Positions 5,316 through 8,740 of a DNA stretch of 8,740 nucleotides are shown piece after piece. The position numbers were made by a program, and so were the translations under genes. The DNA comes from Candidatus Fermentibacterota bacterium (GTDB taxonomy: Bacteria; Fermentibacterota; Fermentibacteria; Fermentibacterales; Fermentibacteraceae): assembly GCA_012523605.1 (NCBI GenBank), contig JAAYTY010000038.1:1-8740 (forward strand), written 5' to 3'. Position 1 is the stretch's first letter. Each line of letters begins with the position of its first letter. The notes beneath the pieces are model-generated. The model made no database searches. It was given only the letters and a program-made list of their open reading frames with translations, and was not told where the DNA came from.

Positions 5316-6809
5316 ATGACCATACACACGATTCTGGCTGTATCCGGGCTGCTGGCCGCCGGAACGGGAACCTTCGCCACGACCCTGAGCGGAGCGATAC
5401 TCGACGTTCAGGGAACTGGCTGTACGGCATCCGGGGACGGTTACGCCGCGGTTGTCCTCTCCAAGGACTGGTTCTCGTTCGGGGATCCCTGGCTGTTGAA
5501 AGTCGACAACGAAGGCAGGCTCCTCGGCACGGAGATTCTCGGCGCGGACCTCGGCGCATCCCGGGAGATGGAGTCGGGCGGGCTGATAGAGGAGTTCCCG
5601 GACGGTTCGGCCATTGTCGCATTCTACTCCGAACCCAGGGCCACGGGCCGGAATGCGGACGCCTGTGTCATGAAGCTCGATCCGGATGGAGTACTGACCT
5701 GGGAGACGGTTCTGGGGCTGGAGGACGACGAAGTGTACCGGATCACCGGCCTCGCGGCCTGCGGAGACGGCTCGTTCGTGGTGTCAGGCAGCAAAGGCTG
5801 CGGGGAGGAGACACCGTTTGCGGCCATCTTCGATCCGGAGGGCGGGCCTGCCGTGGAGCTTGAAGTCGAAAAGGGCCTGTCCATCGAAGATGTCTGCATA
5901 GCATCCGATGGCCGGATTCTCCTCTTTGCGACAGGAGATCCGGATTCCCGTCTGATCTTTCTAGGATTCGCGCGGTCGGGGATTCCGTTCGGCAGGACGA
6001 CCAGCAGGCTCGACGATCTCCTGCCGGCCGATTTCTCGATCGAGGAGGCGGTCGCCTGTTCTGACGGGAGTATCTGCATCTGCGGAAGCGGCTACCCGGG
6101 CCCCTGGATCTGCAGATTGTCCGGGGACGGCGACCCCGTCTGGTTCCAGTCCTGGAAAGGCGAGGGAATCATATCCAGCGTGGCGGAGCTCTCCGGGAAC
6201 CGGACGGCCTGCTGCGGATGCACCGCCGGTTCGGGCGGCTCGAGGATGAGCGCGGTTCTCGCCGTGTACGACTCCTCCGGAGTCATGCTGTGGCAGAGGC
6301 TCTACGAGGACGGGGAGTTCACTTCCTTCAGCCACGTCAGGGTGATGGAGGACGGCGGATTCCTCCTCGCTGGATCCATGGACATGTCGGGCGTCGACGA
6401 CATCCGGTCTGAAGCCCTCCTGGTGAGGACCGACCGCAGAGGCGTCGTGGACAGCATCTCGACTCCGGAGGGAACTTCCGAGATCCATCCCCTCTTCCAG
6501 TCGCTGGACTCGCCTCCGCATGGCTGGATCATCGCCTGCGGAGTGTACACGACCCCGGAGGAGGCGAGAATCTCGGCATCGCACGCTGCAGATGCGACGC
6601 ACCTGGAGCCGGGGGTTCTGTGGATTCCAGACTGGCCCTCTCTCTCGGGATTCGAGGGATGGCTGGCCTACCTGGTTCCGGAGGCTGTAGACGGAAGCGG
6701 CTGGACCGATCTATGTACATCGCTGAAGGTCGGCTGGCCCGACGCGTATCTTGTCTGGATCGGGCTCGAAGAGGAAAGCCGCAGCAGGGCGTTGATCCCG
6801 GGGAACTGA
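5316..6809 (+). CDS. Secreted propeller-like repeat protein with possible SPOR-like C-terminal domain
   Basis: ATG 5316 gives 497 residues beginning with a hydrophobic export signal (MTIHTILAVSGLLAAGTGTFA). ATG 5301 is in frame but has no ribosome site; neither site is strong, and the signal is unusual in lacking Lys or Arg before its core. Residues about 25-390 hold repeats of the form 'xxVKLDPDGxxxWxxxxG' followed by 'xxxxxDGSxVVxG', as in DACVMKLDPDGVLTWETVLG, PWICRLSGDGDPVWFQSW and AVLAVYDSSGVMLWQRLY. This is the pattern of secreted beta-propellers annotated as hypothetical 'delta-60 repeat' or PQQ-like proteins. From about 403 the sequence changes to two related segments: GWIIACGVYTTPEEA...GVLWIPDW, then GWLAYLVP...PDAYLVWIGL. 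These look like SPOR-type (peptidoglycan-binding) half repeats, an inference from the shape GxYxxxEEA...A only. It is Cys-rich in places (ACCGC near residue 300). Role unknown. It lies 52 bases after msrBA and 21 bases before the next gene. Confidence 0.75.
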   Translation: MTIHTILAVSGLLAAGTGTFATTLSGAILDVQGTGCTASGDGYAAVVLSKDWFSFGDPWLLKVDNEGRLLGTEILGADLGASREMESGGLIEEFPDGSAIVAFYSEPRATGRNADACVMKLDPDGVLTWETVLGLEDDEVYRITGLAACGDGSFVVSGSKGCGEETPFAAIFDPEGGPAVELEVEKGLSIEDVCIASDGRILLFATGDPDSRLIFLGFARSGIPFGRTTSRLDDLLPADFSIEEAVACSDGSICICGSGYPGPWICRLSGDGDPVWFQSWKGEGIISSVAELSGNRTACCGCTAGSGGSRMSAVLAVYDSSGVMLWQRLYEDGEFTSFSHVRVMEDGGFLLAGSMDMSGVDDIRSEALLVRTDRRGVVDSISTPEGTSEIHPLFQSLDSPPHGWIIACGVYTTPEEARISASHAADATHLEPGVLWIPDWPSLSGFEGWLAYLVPEAVDGSGWTDLCTSLKVGWPDAYLVWIGLEEESRSRALIPGN

Positions 6810-6830
6810 CGCAAAGCATGATGGAAACGA

Positions 6831-7805
6831 ATGAAGATCGACATCGACACGTTGCAGAGGCAGGGAGATCTGGCAGGCAGGTATGGAAGCGCCGTGATGT
6901 CTCTGCTCGGGCTGGGCGGCTCCCTGGAGGATCTCCCCGTGTTCCTTCTCGACAGAGGCTTGCTCGGGGGAAGTGGAGAGGTCTTCGGCCCGGAAAGGTA
7001 TGTCATATTCAAGAGCGACAGGAATTTCACGAAGACAAAGGAGTCCCGCACCGTCGAGTACGGGACCATTACGGACCTGGAGCACTCCGGCGCTGCAAGC
7101 TGGCAGAGATGGCTGTTCCACAGCCCGTCCGGACCAGTGGAGCTGACCCTCGCATGCTATGGCTCACACAACGGAATAGGCCCGGGCGAGCACGTCTGGT
7201 ACGACATGGACACATTCCCGGCACGGTCGGAAGCCTTCATGAGGACCATCGGCGCCATCCTGCCGAGGACGTCCCTGTACTCCGCCTTCGACATCCCGTC
7301 GAGAACAGCTTCGCGGATCGAGGAGGCGGTATCCGGATTCGAATCCGCAGCCGTGCTGTCCACCGACACTCTATCACAGCCGGATCCTTACGCTCCATGG
7401 ACAGCCCTGCATGGATCCTTCTGCTCGTTTCTAGGAGGCGCAGCCTCGGCCGGCAGGAATGAAACGAAACCGTGGCTGGATCTGTTCCTGAAGCTCGACG
7501 GGTTCTATGCGAGGATCATCCGCAGGTTCAGGGTCGAGATCGAGCGTGTCGGCGGAGCGGGATTGTTCGGCAGGGAATCAGCGATACTCAGCCTGAGCGA
7601 CCCGTTCGACAGGCTCTCCTCGATCTGGTACTTGAGGCAGATGATCAGGCTTCACTTCGCCGAGGGGCACCTTCCGGAGGACAGGATCCGCCACTGGACA
7701 CTGAAGCTCCTCAAGCCCAGGGCCAGGAGATACGCGAACGAGCTGAAGATTCAGCTCCCCGATCCGGCCGAGTTCGAGGAGCAGCTTGCCGAGCTGGAGG
7801 GCTGA
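6831..7805 (+). CDS. Unrecognised 324-residue protein with possible PH-like N-terminal domain
   Basis: I do not recognise this family. ATG 6831 begins MKIDIDTLQRQ; the site before it (GGAAA, 6823-6827) is weak, and two ATGs at 6818 and 6821 are in another frame. There is no signal peptide or membrane segment, so it is probably cytoplasmic. Residues about 50-142 read as alternating beta strands with the shape of bacterial PH-like domains: FGPERYVIFKSDRN (a 'lets-see-the-default-value' strand), VEYGTITDLE, then W-x-x-W, PVELTLACYG and a final short helix before IGAIL. This is inference from pattern. The middle (about 145-220) is rich in Ser and Ala. From about 225 to the end it is helical and charged (FYARIIRRFRVEIERVGG, WYLRQMIRLHFAEGHLPEDRIRHW, KPRARRYANELK, FEEQLAELEG), possibly a coiled coil or oligomerising tail. 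Codon use and the third-position GC look the same as in neighbours. It starts 21 bases after the preceding stop, so co-transcription is likely. Confidence 0.8.
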   Translation: MKIDIDTLQRQGDLAGRYGSAVMSLLGLGGSLEDLPVFLLDRGLLGGSGEVFGPERYVIFKSDRNFTKTKESRTVEYGTITDLEHSGAASWQRWLFHSPSGPVELTLACYGSHNGIGPGEHVWYDMDTFPARSEAFMRTIGAILPRTSLYSAFDIPSRTASRIEEAVSGFESAAVLSTDTLSQPDPYAPWTALHGSFCSFLGGAASAGRNETKPWLDLFLKLDGFYARIIRRFRVEIERVGGAGLFGRESAILSLSDPFDRLSSIWYLRQMIRLHFAEGHLPEDRIRHWTLKLLKPRARRYANELKIQLPDPAEFEEQLAELEG

Positions 7806-7816
7806 TCCGCCCGAAG

Positions 7817-8537
7817 TCAGCACCCGGGCAGCGAAGCGGCAGCTTCCGAAGCGGTTTCTGCGGTAACGCTGTCTCCGGCTTCCTCAGCTGATCGCGCGAG
7901 GTGCTCGAGGATGCCGATGAGCGCTTCGTCGTTCAGCCACCGGTAGACTGGGTTGCCGTGTTCGGCGAGCGAGTCCGGTTCGAGAAACCAGAGGGAATCC
8001 AGCCCGCACTGCTGATAGGCGTCACCGGCGCACAGATAGACTTACAGCGCACCATGCCAGTCCCCATCACAGGCCAGCCTCCGCGCTTCACTCGAAGAGG
8101 CGCGGAGGAAAGCCGCAGCCATCTCCCCGCCATTCGGAGAAAAAGGTGAACATCCGGAAGGACACCTGGGTGGCGAATACGAGATGCCGCTTCTCCCCGT
8201 CCCACCAGGCCCAGGACTTGGCCGTATTCAGGCTCCCCGGACAGGTCAGGGTGTCCAGGATCATCCAGCCTTCGCGGTTCGCGGCGGCCGCCAGAAGTCC
8301 GATCGAATCTGCGGAACGGATGGGAATCAGATCGAGCGATTCCGAACAGGGTGGCAGCAGTTCGGAAGGGAAATCCTCCACCGGTATCCGATGCACCCCG
8401 TATTCACCGCAGAAAGGGTACTCATCGACGAGCAAGGCCTCGTCGATGACCGGCCCGCCTCCGCCTGCATGAAGCTCCGCAGGCGGGAGCGGCAGAGCAG
8501 CCCACAGGAGAAGCGCGGACCTCGACGATGCCTTCAT
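7817..8537 (-). pseudogene. Broken gene for a secreted protein: one frameshift and one in-frame TAA
   Basis: Reading begins at ATG 8537 (ATG 8546 is in frame nine bases upstream) with a signal peptide (MKASSRSALLLWAALPLPPAELHA) and runs about 131 good codons to FATQVSFRMFTF. In the original frame it then ends shortly at TGA after PPRLFE. Moving to the +1 frame at a run of five T (five A on the + strand, 8140-8144) gives natural-looking sequence: SPNGGEMAAAFLRASSSEARRLACDGDWHGAL. A TAA (8044-8042) interrupts it, and the same frame continues VYLCAGDAYQQCGLDSLWFLEPD, then HGNPVYRWLNDEALIGILEHLARSAEEAG, to TGA 7819-7817. Removing one T would give a protein of about 239 residues, apart from the TAA. 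The family is unrecognised. The C-terminal stretch is acidic and helical, and the gene ends 11 bases from the convergent 7805 stop, as an intact gene would. Decay or sequence error are both possible; two separate lesions favour decay. No strong ribosome site is seen before 8537. Confidence 0.65.
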
Positions 8538-8578
8538 CGATTGCATCCATTACATGGAAAGCGAGGCGCCCGCAGTCG

Positions 8579-8740
8579 TCACCTGACCAGGACCAGCCTT
8601 TCCACAGATCTCTCATCCGCCCCGGCCTCGACCAGGACGAAATAGACCCCGGGTGAGAGCGGACGGCTGGACGCATCACAGCCGTTCCATGTCACCTCGT
8701 GCCACCCGCCTGGCAGCAGACCATCCTGCAGAACTCTTAC
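8579..8740 (-). CDS. C-terminal end of a secreted protein with FlgD/T9SS-like sorting tail, truncated by the window edge
   Basis: The - strand frame is open from the window end at 8740 and stops at TGA 8581-8579, giving the last 53 residues. They read VRVLQDGLLPGGWHEV, then TWNG-D-x-S-x-R-PLSPGVYFVLVEAG, and end SVERLVLVR. This matches the FlgD Ig-like / type IX sorting-domain pattern: 'L-x-x-G-x-H-x-V-x-W-D/N-G-x-D-x-x-G-x-x-L-x-P-G-V-Y', followed by a last strand with hydrophobic and basic residues. The preceding domains, and therefore the protein's job, lie outside the window. It is upstream of, and on the same strand as, the broken gene ending at 7817, 41 bases from ATG 8537, so the two probably formed one transcript. 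Confidence 0.75.
   Translation of the reverse strand, partial: VRVLQDGLLPGGWHEVTWNGCDASSRPLSPGVYFVLVEAGADERSVERLVLVR

Noticed and set aside
3233..5380. A very long - strand open frame (over 700 codons) opposite the lipoprotein and msrBA genes.
   Set aside because: It is the antisense shadow of two convincing + strand genes; its translation is rich in Arg, His, Gly and Val with no motif, as expected opposite GC-biased codons.

Overview
The window is GC-rich DNA (roughly 60% G+C by eye), densely packed with protein genes and largely reading on the + strand. No RNA gene, insertion sequence, CRISPR array or phage gene was seen. Two reading frames end in tails that look like type IX-secretion/FlgD-type C-terminal sorting domains (1087-2079 and the fragment at 8579-8740). 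A beta-propeller lipoprotein and other lineage-specific secreted proteins are also present. This mix suggests an uncultured, GC-rich bacterium of the FCB superphylum or a neighbouring candidate phylum (Fermentibacteria- or Eisenbacteria-like). That placement is an inference from protein style; no marker gene is present. TGA is the normal stop for most genes here, so a reassigned genetic code is excluded.

Layout. 1-702 is the 3' part of a diaminopimelate decarboxylase-like gene (lysA). 703-1086 is mostly non-coding but holds a possible 33-residue hydrophobic peptide (811-912) and a candidate promoter. 1087-2079 is a secreted protein with a C-terminal sorting tail whose single reading frame is cut by one in-frame TGA at 1423-1425, followed at once by a 14-bp hairpin. 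A strong inverted repeat at 2101-2130 separates it from a convergent voltage-gated ion-channel gene on the - strand (2150-3031), whose selectivity filter is not the potassium-channel signature. A block on the + strand follows: a six-bladed beta-propeller lipoprotein (3257-4363), a fused methionine sulfoxide reductase MsrB-MsrA (4418-5263), a secreted repeat protein (5316-6809), and an unrecognised protein with a possible PH-like fold (6831-7805). The right end is on the - strand: a broken secreted-protein gene (7817-8537, one frameshift and one TAA) and the last 53 codons of another secreted protein with a sorting tail (8579-8740).

How the parts fit together. The + block at 3257-7805 has gaps of 21-54 bases and may be co-transcribed. 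It mixes envelope proteins with a cytoplasmic methionine-repair enzyme, and no pathway linking them can be read from the sequence. The two observations most worth checking are the in-frame TGA with a SECIS-like hairpin and a Cys-x-x-stop context (selenoprotein versus simple nonsense mutation), and the ion channel whose filter reads S-A-D-P-A-G where T-V-G-Y-G-D is expected. The second broken gene in the same window weakens the selenoprotein reading, because it shows that decay or sequence error also occurs here.
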